Assembly (NCBI GenBank): GCA_910587395.1
Contig: CAJULJ010000026.1
Span: 1 to 39,838, forward strand
Direction of reading: 5' to 3'
Length of the DNA: 39,838 bases
DNA from: an uncultured Oscillospiraceae bacterium
Lineage (GTDB): Bacteria; Bacillota; Clostridia; Oscillospirales; Oscillospiraceae
This document shows positions 30,719 through 39,823 of the stretch, one piece after another. Numbering within the stretch: position 1 is the first letter of the stretch; each line of letters begins with the position of its first letter. The position numbers and the translations under genes are program-made. A model generated the notes under the pieces. That model saw only the letters and a program-made list of their open reading frames with translations. It was not told where the DNA came from and did no database searches.

Positions 30719-32869
30719 TTATCGCAGAAGAGTGTTCTCCCTGGGCGCGGCGGACAGCGAGCTGTCGGTGGAGAAATACTGGGCCAGGATGCCGGCAGCC
30801 AGCTCAGCCAGACTGCCGCCGGCGTCGCCGCCCTCCGCCACCAGGCACAGGGCGATCTGGGGGTCGTCGTAGGGGGCGAAGCAGACGAACACGGCGTTGG
30901 TGGAGGCCGCCCGGGCGGAGGTCTCGGCGGTGCCGGTCTTACAGCCCACCTCCACGGGCAGAGAGTCGAAGTAGCGGGCCATGGTCCAGGTCTTGGACAG
31001 GTCGTACATCCCCTGCTTGACGGCGGCCAGGTGCTCGGGTTGGATGTCCACGGTGTGCAGGGGGTCGGCCTCATAGGTCTGAGTCACCTGGCTGTAGTCG
31101 CTGGATTTCAGCTCCTTGAGCAGATGGCACTGGTAATGGTTGCCGCCGTTTACCAGGGTGGCCACGTAATTGGCCAGTTGGAGGGGGGTGAACTGGTTGG
31201 TGTCCTGGCCGATGGCGGCGTTCAGAGTGTTGCCGTCGTACCACTCCTGGTTGAAGTGCTCCGAGGTCTCCGGTCCGGCCACCCAGCCCTTTTCCTCCAC
31301 CAGCTCGATTCCGGTATACTCCCCCAGGCCGAATTTCTGGGCGTATTCCCGGAGCTTGGCAATGGTGGTGCGGCGGCCGGCCTCGAAGAAGAAGCAGTTG
31401 CAGGAGTCCTTGATGGCGTCGGTCACGTTTTCCAGGCCGTGGCGGCCCGGATAGATCCAGCAGTGGGGCTGGGGGGAGGTGTAGAAGGTGTAGGTGCCGG
31501 TGCACTCGATGCGCTCCCTGGGGGTGATCTTTTCCTCGGACAGGGCGGCCACGGCGGTGAGCATCTTGAAGGTGGAGCCGGGGGCGTAGATGCCCTTCAC
31601 CGCCCGATTGTTCAGAGGATGGCTTTTGTCGTTCTGCAGTTCGTTGAAATTCTCCCGGAAGGTGGGCAGGTCAAAGGTGGGATAAGAGGCCAGGGCCAGC
31701 ACGCCGCCGCTCATGTCCACCACCGCCGCCGCCATGCCCTTGACGGGCTCCAGCTCCCCGTCCTCCCCCACCTTCCGCTCCTGGCGGGCGGCGTATTCGG
31801 CCAGCAGGTCCTCCGTGGTGGCCTGGAGGGCGAGGTCCAGGGTGAGCACCACGTTGTTTCCCGGCTCCGGTATCTGGCTCCACTCCTGGCTGACCACGTT
31901 GCCGTCCTCGTCCTTGACAATGCGCCGGGAGCCGTTGACGCCGTGGAGGGCCTCCTCAAAGGCCAGCTCCACCCCATCCTGGCCCACGGTGGCGTTCATG
32001 GGGTAGCCCAGTTCCTTATAGCGTTCCGCCTGCTGGCCGGGGATGATGGCCCCGGTGTAGCCCAGCACGTGGGCGGCGTAGCTGGTCTCGTATTTCCGGG
32101 TGGTGGCCGTCTCAATGCGCACGCCGGTCAGGCTGTTCTCCGTCACCTTGGAGATAAAAACGATGTCTACCCCCCGGGCAAAGACGTAGGTGTTGTTGTT
32201 GATGCCGTTGCTGCGCAGGTACAGCTCGTACAGCACCCCGGCCAGCTCCCGGTGCCGCTGGGTGAGTGTGTCCCCGTCCTCCACCAGGCCGAAGGTTTTG
32301 CACATGGAGAACAGGAGCTCTTCGGCGGAGGGTTCGGGCAGAATGCCGTCAGGGTCCAGCCATTTATACTGCTTCATCCGGGCCAGCCGGCCCAGGCTGG
32401 TGTATTGAGTCTCCTTCTCCCCGTCCTCGTTTTCCACTTGGGAGGAAAAGGGGGCGGGGACGGTGTAGGTCCAGGGGGCGGCTTTGGAGATGGGCAGGTT
32501 TTCCGTCCACTCCACCCCCTCCTCCCGGCAGATGGTCAGCAGGCGGTCCAGGGTGGCGTTGCGGTCCTCCATGACGGTGGTGTCCAGCTCTACATTGTAG
32601 CTCACCTCGTTGGTGACCAGCATCCGGCCGTAGCGGTCCAGGATGTCGCCGCGGTCGCTGTTCACCCGCTCCGTCTGGGGGATGAGGATATTGGAATTGG
32701 AAAGGTAGCTGGGACCGTCCACAATCTGCACCTGGTAGAGCACGGCGCAGAAGCCGGCCAGCACGGCGCAGAACAGCAGGATGAGCAGGTGGGTGCGCAG
32801 CTTGAGACGGTGGGCCTCCCGCTCCGCCTTTTCCTCCTGGATGTGGGCGTGGTCGAAGGGGTTATTCAT
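30719..32869 (-). CDS. mrdA: penicillin-binding protein 2, elongation transpeptidase
   Basis: Class B penicillin-binding protein that crosslinks peptidoglycan during lateral wall growth. It has 716 residues from ATG 32869: a cytoplasmic tail rich in Glu/Arg, a membrane segment (27-46), a dimerisation domain with RGDILDRYGRML (73-84), and a transpeptidase domain with STFK (432-435), SCN (489-491) and KTGT (644-647). The active-site Ser432 is intact. Its start overlaps the mreD stop by 8 bp. The open frame extends upstream to 33118, but that part overlaps mreD in another frame and is not protein-like. The terminator follows its stop directly. Confidence 0.95.
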   Translation of the reverse strand: MNNPFDHAHIQEEKAEREAHRLKLRTHLLILLFCAVLAGFCAVLYQVQIVDGPSYLSNSNILIPQTERVNSDRGDILDRYGRMLVTNEVSYNVELDTTVMEDRNATLDRLLTICREEGVEWTENLPISKAAPWTYTVPAPFSSQVENEDGEKETQYTSLGRLARMKQYKWLDPDGILPEPSAEELLFSMCKTFGLVEDGDTLTQRHRELAGVLYELYLRSNGINNNTYVFARGVDIVFISKVTENSLTGVRIETATTRKYETSYAAHVLGYTGAIIPGQQAERYKELGYPMNATVGQDGVELAFEEALHGVNGSRRIVKDEDGNVVSQEWSQIPEPGNNVVLTLDLALQATTEDLLAEYAARQERKVGEDGELEPVKGMAAAVVDMSGGVLALASYPTFDLPTFRENFNELQNDKSHPLNNRAVKGIYAPGSTFKMLTAVAALSEEKITPRERIECTGTYTFYTSPQPHCWIYPGRHGLENVTDAIKDSCNCFFFEAGRRTTIAKLREYAQKFGLGEYTGIELVEEKGWVAGPETSEHFNQEWYDGNTLNAAIGQDTNQFTPLQLANYVATLVNGGNHYQCHLLKELKSSDYSQVTQTYEADPLHTVDIQPEHLAAVKQGMYDLSKTWTMARYFDSLPVEVGCKTGTAETSARAASTNAVFVCFAPYDDPQIALCLVAEGGDAGGSLAELAAGILAQYFSTDSSLSAAPRENTLLR

Positions 32870-33371
32870 GGTAGATCCTCCCGTAGTTGACACAGCAGAA
32901 GCGGCCCACCCAGTACACGGGCAGGGCCAGGGCCAGGGTCCAGAGCAGCTCCGGAACGGCCACCCGCAGCAGCACCGGAAGCGCTGCGGTGTGGGAGAGC
33001 AGCCGGGTGCCCACCGTCCACAGCTCCCAGAGCAGGGCGGCGGCGGTGGAGCAGATGAGATGCCCCCACACGTCCCTGCGAAAGAGGTACTGGGTGGTGA
33101 GGCCGGAACCCCATCCAAAAGCGGATAGGGAGATGATGCATCCCGGACCCAGGTAGCCCAGGCTGGACATCACCGCCCCGCAGGCCGCGCCGTAGACCGC
33201 GCCGAAGGAGGCGCCCTCCAGTGTGCCTCCCGCCACCGCCAGGATGGGCAGCAGCTGGGGCAGGGCGATGGGTATGGGGCCCAGCACGTAATAGTTGACC
33301 ACCGCCACCAGCGCCAGGGCGGTGAGGTAGGCGGTCCATTTCAGAATGATGTCATGTCGGGTCATTGGCAT
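32862..33371 (-). CDS. mreD: rod-shape-determining protein MreD
   Basis: A 169-residue integral membrane component of the elongasome. Several hydrophobic helices cover nearly the whole length (ILKWTAYLTALALVAVVNYYVLGPIPIALPQLLPILAVAGG and onwards), and the G/A-rich GASFGAVYGAACGAVMSSLGYLG segment is typical. The assignment rests on size, topology and position immediately upstream of mrdA with overlapping reading frames. mreB and mreC, usually upstream, are not here; miaB ends 33 bp upstream instead. Confidence 0.82.
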   Translation of the reverse strand: MPMTRHDIILKWTAYLTALALVAVVNYYVLGPIPIALPQLLPILAVAGGTLEGASFGAVYGAACGAVMSSLGYLGPGCIISLSAFGWGSGLTTQYLFRRDVWGHLICSTAAALLWELWTVGTRLLSHTAALPVLLRVAVPELLWTLALALPVYWVGRFCCVNYGRIYHE

Positions 33372-33404
33372 GGTTGGGGTCTCCTTTTGGCGGCGCGGGC
33401 GGGG

Positions 33405-34817
33405 TCAAGCCAGCTCCCCGAACAGGGCCCAGGTGGAGCAGTCCGTGATCCTGATGTCCGCAAACTGTCCGATGAGGGCCGGGTCGCCGGTGAGGTGTAC
33501 CAGACGGTTGCCCGCCGTCCGGGCGGTCAGGTTGTTCCGGGGGTCCTCCCCGGCCCCGTCGATGAGGCAGCGCTGGACGGTGCCAATGTAGGCCTGGTGC
33601 TTTTCCAGAGAAATGCGGTTCTGGGCCTTCACCAGGCGGTCGAAGCTGGCGGACTTCTCCTCCTTGGATATGGGGTCGGGCATTTCTGCCGCCGGGGTGC
33701 CCTTCCGGGGGGAGTAGATGAAGGTAAACAGGGCGTCGAAGCGGACCTCTTCGATGAGGGACAGCGTGTCCTCAAATTCGGGGATGGTCTCGCCGGGGAA
33801 GCCCACGATTACGTCGCTGGTGAGGACCACGCTGGGGATGCGCTCCCGCAGGGCGCGGACTTTTTCCAGGTACTGCTCCCGGGTATAGCGGCGGTTCATG
33901 GCGGTGAGTACACGGGTGTTCCCCGACTGGAAGGGCAGATGGATCACTGGCGCCACTTTTTCACAGCTGGCCATCACATCAAACAGCTTTTCTGTGGCGT
34001 CCTTGGGATGGCTTGTCATGAACCGCAGGAGAAATTCACCGGGAATCGCGGCGGCCTGGGCCAAAAGGGTGGGGAAATCCATGTCTCCCTCCAGGTCCCT
34101 GCCGTAGGAGTTCACGTTCTGGCCCAGAAGGGTGATGTCCTTATAGCCCTGCTCCACCAGCTGACGGATCTCGTTCAGGATAATGTCCGGTTCCCGGCTG
34201 CGCTCCCGGCCCCGGACGTAGGGCACGATGCAGTAGGAGCAGAAGTTGTTGCAGCCGTACATGATGGACACCCACGCCTTCAGTTTGCCTGAGCGGCGCA
34301 CGGGCAGGCCCTCGGCGATGGCGCCGTCGGACGGGTCCGTCTCGAACACCCTCCCCCGGCGCAGGTACACCCGGCGGAAAAATTCAGGGAAGCGCCACAG
34401 GGCCTGGGGGCCGAACACCAGGTCCACATGGCGGTAGGTCTGGCGCAGGCGCTCTGCCACATGGGGCTCCTGCGCCATACAGCCGCACAGGCAGATGATC
34501 TGGCTGGGATTTTTCCGCTTGCCGTGGACCAGCGCGCCCACGTTGCCGAATACCCGCTGCTCCGCGTGCTCCCGGATGGCGCAGGTGTTGATGACGATAA
34601 CGTCCGCGCCCTGGTCGGTGCCGGTGATCTGGTAGCCCATGTCGCACAGCATACCGCGCAGAAGCTCGGAGTCCGCCTCGTTCTGCTGGCACCCATAGGT
34701 GTCCACATAGGCCAGGGGCGGGGTGGGTTTTTCCGCGTTCAGGGCGCGCAGCTCGGCGCAGTATTCCTTCTGCCGCTGGATGTCCTCGGCGGGGATGACG
34801 GGTGTGGTTCGTTTCAA
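33405..34817 (-). CDS. miaB: tRNA-2-methylthio-N6-dimethylallyladenosine synthase
   Basis: Radical SAM methylthiotransferase that adds the methylthio group to A37 of tRNA after MiaA has acted. Cysteines 43, 79 and 113 (YVDTYGCQQNEAD, INTCA, LCGCM) bind the auxiliary cluster; CNNFCSYC (189-196) binds the radical SAM cluster; a C-terminal TRAM domain ends the protein. The start is TTG 34817 (470 aa), with GGAGGG 8-13 nt upstream; an earlier in-frame TTG at 34832 would put that ribosome-binding site inside the gene. An unusual pair of 21-bp repeats lies upstream. Confidence 0.95.
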   Translation of the reverse strand: MKRTTPVIPAEDIQRQKEYCAELRALNAEKPTPPLAYVDTYGCQQNEADSELLRGMLCDMGYQITGTDQGADVIVINTCAIREHAEQRVFGNVGALVHGKRKNPSQIICLCGCMAQEPHVAERLRQTYRHVDLVFGPQALWRFPEFFRRVYLRRGRVFETDPSDGAIAEGLPVRRSGKLKAWVSIMYGCNNFCSYCIVPYVRGRERSREPDIILNEIRQLVEQGYKDITLLGQNVNSYGRDLEGDMDFPTLLAQAAAIPGEFLLRFMTSHPKDATEKLFDVMASCEKVAPVIHLPFQSGNTRVLTAMNRRYTREQYLEKVRALRERIPSVVLTSDVIVGFPGETIPEFEDTLSLIEEVRFDALFTFIYSPRKGTPAAEMPDPISKEEKSASFDRLVKAQNRISLEKHQAYIGTVQRCLIDGAGEDPRNNLTARTAGNRLVHLTGDPALIGQFADIRITDCSTWALFGELA

Positions 34818-34907
34818 GGGAAAGCCCTCCAAGTAAAGTTTGTGGGATAAGCCGGGGAAGTTTTGCTTGACATGCTGTTATGTCTGCTTCAACAAGAGGA
34901 AAAGGGA

Positions 34908-34949
34908 TTGTTGAAAACTCTGTGCAAGTTGTTGAAAACTGTGGAACAG
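34908..34949. repeat. two tandem 21-bp repeats upstream of miaB
   Basis: TTGTTGAAAACT occurs at 34908-34919 and again at 34929-34940, and the following 9 bases are also similar, giving two units of 21 bp (two helical turns). The 251-bp gap between miaB and the flavoprotein gene is AT-rich and holds no supported gene or terminator. The repeats could be a regulator-binding site for miaB. Confidence 0.45.
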
Positions 34950-35068
34950 TGGGGATTTCCGCCGTCGAACAAAATTTGAAGGCGTCGGAATTTGTCACTT
35001 TTTGATGGCGAAAAACTGGACAAATAAATTTATGGAGTCCACAATCCCTCTCCTTTCACAGAGAAAAA

Positions 35069-36463
35069 TTATCCGTTCAGCCGCGCCGCGACCACTCTGG
35101 CGGCCTTTACGCCGGAAGCCCCGGCCTGCGCCAGCCCTCGGGTGACGCCTGCGCCGTCGCCCACGGCGAAAAAGCCGGGCAGGGCGGTTTCCAGCTCGTT
35201 GGACAGCTGGATGCGGGCGGAGTAGAACTTCACCTCCGCGCCGTAAAGCAGGGTGTCGTAATTGGCGGTGCCGGGAGCCAGCTTGTCCAGAGCGTAGATC
35301 ATCTCAATGATGTCGTCCAGCTGGCGCTTGGGCAGGGCCAGGGATAGATCGCCCGGCACGGCGGCGGTGAGGGTGGGCCGGACGAAAGAGTGGCCCAGCC
35401 GGTGGTCGTTGGTGCGGATGCCGGCCGCCAGGTCGCCAAAGCGCTGGACCAGGACTCCCCCCGCCAGCATGTTGGACAGGGAGGCGATGTGCTTGCCGTA
35501 GCGGTAGGGCTCGTTGAAGGGGGAGGTGAAACGGTTGGACACCAGAAGGGCGAAGTTGGTGTTTTCGCTGCGCAGGGACGGGTCGGAGTAGGAGTGGCCG
35601 TTCACCGTGTTGATGCCCTCCACGTTTTCCGCCACTACGTGGCCGTAGGGGTTCATGCAGAAGGTGCGCACCGGATCGCCGTACTGCTGGGTACGGTAGA
35701 CCAGCTTGGATTCGTATACCACGCCGGTGATGTGCTCAAATACGGTGGCGGGGAGCTCCACCCGCACGCCGATGTCCACCTGGTTGTTGAGAAGCTCCAG
35801 GCCCAGGGACTTGCACTGGTTGGCAAACCACTCCGCCCCGGAACGGCCGGGGCCCGCGATGAGATAAGGGGCGGTGTAGCGCTGACCGCCCTCAGTGACC
35901 AGGGTGTAGGTCCCCTCCCCTGCCTCGATGGAGGCGACGGCGGTGTCAAACAGAAAGGTGTGTTTGTCCTGGATGGCCTCGTAAATGCTGGTCAGGATTT
36001 TTAAATTGTTCTCCGTGCCCAGGTGCTTGCACTGGGCTTGCAGCAGGTGAAGGTCGTATTTCAGCGCCTCCCGCTCCAGGGCCTTTGCCTCAGGGGTGGA
36101 GGTGGAATATACCTCCGTCGTTGCGCCGTGCTTCACGTTCAGCGCGTCCACGTAGCCAATGAGCTCCATGACCTCCTGCTGGTCCAGAAAGTCGGTGAGC
36201 CAGCCGCCAAAGGCGGTGGTGAAGTTGAATTTGCCGTCGGAGAAGGCCCCCGCGCCCCCAAAGCCGCACATGGTGCCGCATACCCTGCAATGAATGCACG
36301 AGCGGGTTCTGCCCGCCACGATGGGGCAGCTGCGGCGGTAGATGTCCGCACCCTTGTCCACCACCAGCACCTTGGCGGAGGGGCATTTCAGGGCCAGCTC
36401 GTAGGCGGCGTAAATGCCCGCCTCGCCGGTGCCCAGAATCATGACGTCATAATTGGTGTTCAT
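35069..36463 (-). CDS. FAD-dependent oxidoreductase, COG2509-type
   Basis: A 464-residue flavoprotein of unknown substrate. The dinucleotide fold is LGTGEAGIYAAYE (GxGxxG at 11-16), and the second FAD contact near the C-terminus is PGFFAVGDGAGVTRGLAQAGASG. A cluster of cysteines at 46, 56, 59, 62 and 66 (RRSCPIV, SCIHCRVCGTMCGFGGAGAFSDGK) is typical of the uncharacterised FAD-dependent dehydrogenases and may bind a metal or Fe-S cluster. It stands alone. AAGGAG is 9-14 nt upstream of ATG 36463. Divergent from the gerA operon. Confidence 0.88.
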   Translation of the reverse strand: MNTNYDVMILGTGEAGIYAAYELALKCPSAKVLVVDKGADIYRRSCPIVAGRTRSCIHCRVCGTMCGFGGAGAFSDGKFNFTTAFGGWLTDFLDQQEVMELIGYVDALNVKHGATTEVYSTSTPEAKALEREALKYDLHLLQAQCKHLGTENNLKILTSIYEAIQDKHTFLFDTAVASIEAGEGTYTLVTEGGQRYTAPYLIAGPGRSGAEWFANQCKSLGLELLNNQVDIGVRVELPATVFEHITGVVYESKLVYRTQQYGDPVRTFCMNPYGHVVAENVEGINTVNGHSYSDPSLRSENTNFALLVSNRFTSPFNEPYRYGKHIASLSNMLAGGVLVQRFGDLAAGIRTNDHRLGHSFVRPTLTAAVPGDLSLALPKRQLDDIIEMIYALDKLAPGTANYDTLLYGAEVKFYSARIQLSNELETALPGFFAVGDGAGVTRGLAQAGASGVKAARVVAARLNG

Positions 36464-36614
36464 AGGGCGTTCTCCTTTGACAGACTTTGATTCGTCGCAT
36501 AAACAGACAGTATATTATAACATCAAAATTCGGCGTTGTACAGGTGGATCATTGCCTGGGGCGCATAATTTACCCTTTGTTCAGAAATACTGTGGAAAAC
36601 AAGGAGACGGGACT

Positions 36615-38135
36615 ATGGGTATTTTCGGAACAAAAAAGCAGACGCCGCCCCCCCATCCCCGGCAGGAGCCAAGGTATGACTGCCCCGTTACGGTGGAGGC
36701 CATCACGGGGGTGTTCGATAAGTGCGCCGATTTCAACCGGCGGACTCTTTACCTGAACAACGACCCCAGACGGCAGGTGGAAATGCTGTATATCGCCGGG
36801 CAGGTGCGAAACGAGCGGGCATGTGATTATGTGCTGCGGCCGCTGACGCAGAACGAGGCGCTGAGGACCGCGCCGGACATGGATACCGCCTTCGACCTGA
36901 TGGCCAAGGGCGGGCTGTATTCTCTGTCCGTCCAGGTGCGGGACAAGGCGGATCAGGTGATCTTCGATATGATCGACGGGTCGGTGGCGCTGTTTTTCCC
37001 GGGAAAGGATAAGGTGCTCACCCTGTCCGCGGGGACCGAGGAAAAAAGGTCCGTGTCCGACCCGGAGAACGAGCCGGATGTGAAGGGAGCAAGGGACTCC
37101 TTTGTGGAGAGCGTGCGGACCAATACGTCCCTGGTGCGGCGGAGGTTCCGGGCCCCGGAATTGAAGGTTGAGGAGCAGATCGTGGGGCGGCAGTCCATTA
37201 CGCCGGTGGACGTTTTATATGTGGACGGGATTGTTGACCCGAATCTGGCGGCGCAGGTCAAGGCGAAGCTGGAGCAGATCGACATCGACGCGCTGCTGAT
37301 GACGGGGAATCTGGAGCAGTATGTTACGGATGAGAGCCGGACGGCCTTTCCGCTGACCGCCTACACGGAGCGGCCGGACCGGTTCTGCACGGGGCTTGCG
37401 GAGGGGCGCGTGGGAGTGCTGGTGGACGGGATTCCCATGGGGTGGCTGTTCCCGGCCACGCTGGACAGCTTCTTCCGCACGGGGCAGGACCGGAGCACCA
37501 GCTGGGCGGTGGCCGGGGCGCTGTCGGTGCTGCGGTATGTGTGCATGCTCATTACCCTGTTCCTGCCGGGGCTGTATGTGGCGGCGGTGCTCTTCCACCC
37601 GGAGCTGATCCCGGTGAAGCTTACCTTATCCATTATTGCCGCCAAAGCGGATGTGCCGTTCTCCACGCTGACGGAGGTGCTGGTTATGCTGCTTGCCTTT
37701 GAGGTCCTTCAGGAAGCGGGGCTGCGGCTGCCCTCGTCCATTGGGCAGACGGTGTCCATCTTGGGCGGGCTGGTGGTCGGGTCGGCGGCGGTGGAGGCCA
37801 AGCTGGTCTCCCCCGCTGTGCTGGTGGTGGTGGCCATTGCGGGAATCGCGGGATATACCGCCCCCAGCCAGGATTTTGCGGGAGCGCTGCGGATCTGGCG
37901 GTTTCTCATCACCATTGCCGGAGGACTGCTGGGGCTGGTGGGACTGGTGCTGGCGGGGGTGGCGCTGGTGTACCGGCTGGCTGAGCTGGAGACCTTTGGG
38001 ATCGCCTACCTGACGCCCTTTGCCTCCAACGCCGGGAAGCAGAAGGAGGGGCATGTGGTGCTGCGGGAGCCCCTGCCCGAGGTCAAGACCCGGCCCGATT
38101 ATCTGAACACGGAGAACAGGAGGAATCAGGGGTGA
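36615..38135 (+). CDS. GerA-type spore germinant receptor, A subunit
   Basis: First gene of a germinant receptor operon; the protein lies in the inner spore membrane and takes part in sensing nutrients. It has 506 residues. The large N-terminal cytoplasmic region (about 1-290) carries the NDPRRQVEMLYIAGQV, DMIDGSVALFF and ARDSFVESVRTNTSLVRRR signatures of GerAA/SpoVAF proteins, and about 300-470 contains membrane helices with SFFRTGQDRSTSW and FEVLQEAGLRLPSSIGQTVSILGGLVVG. ATG 36615 has AGGAGACGG upstream; the open frame extends to 36453 without similarity. The stop overlaps the next gene (GTGA). No clear sigma-G promoter was found. Confidence 0.93.
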   Translation: MGIFGTKKQTPPPHPRQEPRYDCPVTVEAITGVFDKCADFNRRTLYLNNDPRRQVEMLYIAGQVRNERACDYVLRPLTQNEALRTAPDMDTAFDLMAKGGLYSLSVQVRDKADQVIFDMIDGSVALFFPGKDKVLTLSAGTEEKRSVSDPENEPDVKGARDSFVESVRTNTSLVRRRFRAPELKVEEQIVGRQSITPVDVLYVDGIVDPNLAAQVKAKLEQIDIDALLMTGNLEQYVTDESRTAFPLTAYTERPDRFCTGLAEGRVGVLVDGIPMGWLFPATLDSFFRTGQDRSTSWAVAGALSVLRYVCMLITLFLPGLYVAAVLFHPELIPVKLTLSIIAAKADVPFSTLTEVLVMLLAFEVLQEAGLRLPSSIGQTVSILGGLVVGSAAVEAKLVSPAVLVVVAIAGIAGYTAPSQDFAGALRIWRFLITIAGGLLGLVGLVLAGVALVYRLAELETFGIAYLTPFASNAGKQKEGHVVLREPLPEVKTRPDYLNTENRRNQG

Positions 38136-38686
38136 AAAGGTGGCTGGCGCTGTGTGTGGCGGCGGTGCTGCTGGCGGGCTGGAAGCCCGTCTCCCGGGAG
38201 CCGGACGGGCTGGCCCTGGTGCGGGTGCTGGGGGTGGACGGTCCGGGGCCGCTGGCGCTGACGGCGGTTTGCGGCGGAGACGGTCAGGAGGACCCCAGCC
38301 GGGGCTGGTGCGCCGGGGGGGATTTTGAACAGGCGCTGGAGGTTTTGCCCTGGTCGGGGGAGGAGGAGCTGTCGCTGACCAGTGTTTCTTATATAATAGT
38401 AGGGCGGGATGTGGAGCTGGGAGAAGTCCTGCTTGCCGCCTTGCGCAACGAGGAGCTGGGAGCGTCCGCCACGGTGTGGCTGGCGGAGGAGGGCGCGGCG
38501 CTGCTGCTGGCGGAGTGCGGGGACCCGGCGGCGGGACTGGACCTGCTCACCCGGCAGGGGGCGGGGGCCCCCACGGTGGTGGAGGCGCTGGCTGCGCTGG
38601 AGGGCGGGGGAACGCTCACCCTTCCCTTGCTGGCGGGGAGCAGGCCAAGCGTCATTGATTGGGAAGAATGGAGGCCGGGAGCGTGA
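38132..38686 (+). CDS. minimal GerC-like germination protein without lipobox cysteine
   Basis: A 184-residue protein between the A and B subunits of the germinant receptor. It reads like only the N-terminal domain of GerC: signal-like helix (1-16), then EPDGLALVRVLGVDG, FEQALEVLPWSGEEELSLTSVSYIIVG and LLAALRNEELGASATVWLAEE. Typical GerC proteins have about 350-400 residues and are lipoproteins; here the position after LLAG is Trp17, not Cys, so lipidation is not expected. The GTG start overlaps the gerA stop and the stop overlaps the gerB start, so all three are coupled. A reduced GerC is the best reading; a pseudogene is less likely because the frame is clean. Confidence 0.7.
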   Translation: MKRWLALCVAAVLLAGWKPVSREPDGLALVRVLGVDGPGPLALTAVCGGDGQEDPSRGWCAGGDFEQALEVLPWSGEEELSLTSVSYIIVGRDVELGEVLLAALRNEELGASATVWLAEEGAALLLAECGDPAAGLDLLTRQGAGAPTVVEALAALEGGGTLTLPLLAGSRPSVIDWEEWRPGA

Positions 38687-39612
38687 AAAGTGAAAAGCTG
38701 TCGATACGGCAGCTGGCGGTGGCGGTTCTGACCGGAGGGCTGTCTGCGGGCGCCGCTGCCGCGGGCCGGGCGGACTGGCGGTGGCTGCTGCTGGCGGCGG
38801 CGCTGGGGACCGCTGTGGGCTGCCTGCTGCTGTGGCGGGTGGGGCGCCGGCCCCTCCATCCTGTTTTGAATGGGCTGTACCGCGCTTGGGCGGTGGTGCT
38901 GCTGGCGGACGTGCTGGGCCGGACGTCGCAGCGCATCCAGCAGGCGGCGGGGAATGAGGAAAACACCGGGTGGCTGCTGGTGCTGCTGGCCGCTCCGCTG
39001 GTCTGGATGGGCTGGGGGAAGGCGGCGGCCTTTTTCCGGGCGGTGGAAATCCTTTGGCTGGCGGTGGCGGCGGCAGTGGCGGCCATCCTTTTGCTGGGCG
39101 TGCCCCAAATAGACTGGCGGTGGGCGCTGGAGCCGGTGGGAGATTGGAAGGGCTCTGTGCTGGCGGGAACGCTCACCATGTCTACCGGGCTGTTTATTCT
39201 TCCGATCTTATATAAGGTGGAAGGCGGGGCGGACGGAGACCGTCAGGGGCTGGTATGGCTGGGGACGCTGGGGGTAATCTCCGCCGCACTGGCGGCACTG
39301 ACGGCCGGACTGCTCAGCCCGGTGGTGGCCGCGCGGCTGGACGGACCGTTTTTTGCTGCGGCGGGCCTGCTGGGGGACAGCGCACGGCTGGAGGGGCTGG
39401 TGTCTGCGCTGTGGCTGCTGCCTGACCTGACACTGGCGGGGCTGCTGGCCCATTGCTGGGGGAAACAGCGCTGGCCCGCGCTGGCAGTGGTCATCGCGCT
39501 GGGGCTGGCGCTGGCTGGGGCGACAGACTGGCTGCCGGAGACAGTAATGCCTTTGGGGTGCCTGGTACTGGCGGTTTTGACGGCGGCGCTTCCGGTGGGG
39601 CGGGATAAATAG
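38683..39612 (+). CDS. GerB-type spore germinant receptor, permease-like subunit
   Basis: A 309-residue polytopic membrane protein of the endospore amino-acid-permease-like family, the probable ligand-binding subunit of the receptor. It opens with SEKLSIRQLAVAVLTGG, the typical GerAB first helix, and has about nine to ten hydrophobic segments. GTG 38683 is taken as the start because it overlaps the preceding stop (GTGA) and has GGAGG at 38670-38674; an in-frame ATG at 38668 is an alternative. The protein is somewhat shorter than the usual 360 residues. It is the last gene of the operon. Confidence 0.85.
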   Translation: MKSEKLSIRQLAVAVLTGGLSAGAAAAGRADWRWLLLAAALGTAVGCLLLWRVGRRPLHPVLNGLYRAWAVVLLADVLGRTSQRIQQAAGNEENTGWLLVLLAAPLVWMGWGKAAAFFRAVEILWLAVAAAVAAILLLGVPQIDWRWALEPVGDWKGSVLAGTLTMSTGLFILPILYKVEGGADGDRQGLVWLGTLGVISAALAALTAGLLSPVVAARLDGPFFAAAGLLGDSARLEGLVSALWLLPDLTLAGLLAHCWGKQRWPALAVVIALGLALAGATDWLPETVMPLGCLVLAVLTAALPVGRDK

Positions 39613-39694
39613 TGGTTGACGGAAGGTGGAGATGCAACATTTTGTGGTTGTGAAAGGGTCCGAAAAAAAGAGCCGAAAAAAGTGAAAAAAGGTG

Positions 39695-39723
39695 TTGACA
39701 AAGGGGTTGAGGTCTGGTATATT
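39695..39723 (+). promoter_or_regulatory. strong promoter P1, probably of an rRNA operon
   Basis: TTGACA (39695-39700), 17 bp, TATATT (39718-39723), preceded by A-tracts at 39663-39690 that resemble an UP element. Confidence 0.6.
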
Positions 39724-39794
39724 AGCAAAGCGCTTGAGAGAGCAAGAGCTTCCAGGTCAACAAAAAGTAATTTTGAAGATTCTGAAAAAAGTTC

Positions 39795-39823
39795 TTGACA
39801 AACCATCTCTGGTGTGGTAAGAT
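39795..39823 (+). promoter_or_regulatory. strong promoter P2, probably of an rRNA operon
   Basis: TTGACA (39795-39800), 17 bp, TAAGAT (39818-39823), exactly 100 bp after P1 and again preceded by an AT-rich tract. Two tandem near-consensus promoters with A-rich upstream DNA are characteristic of rRNA operons; the transcribed gene is outside the window. Confidence 0.6.

Noticed and set aside
32870..33118. N-terminal extension of mrdA to 33118
   Set aside because: The added residues are Pro/Cys/Trp-rich, overlap mreD in another frame, and lie outside any PBP2 homology; ATG 32869 fits the family N-terminus.
39616..39798. A 60-codon frame at the right end
   Set aside because: It runs through the two near-consensus promoters and has Lys/Glu-rich composition explained by the A-tracts.
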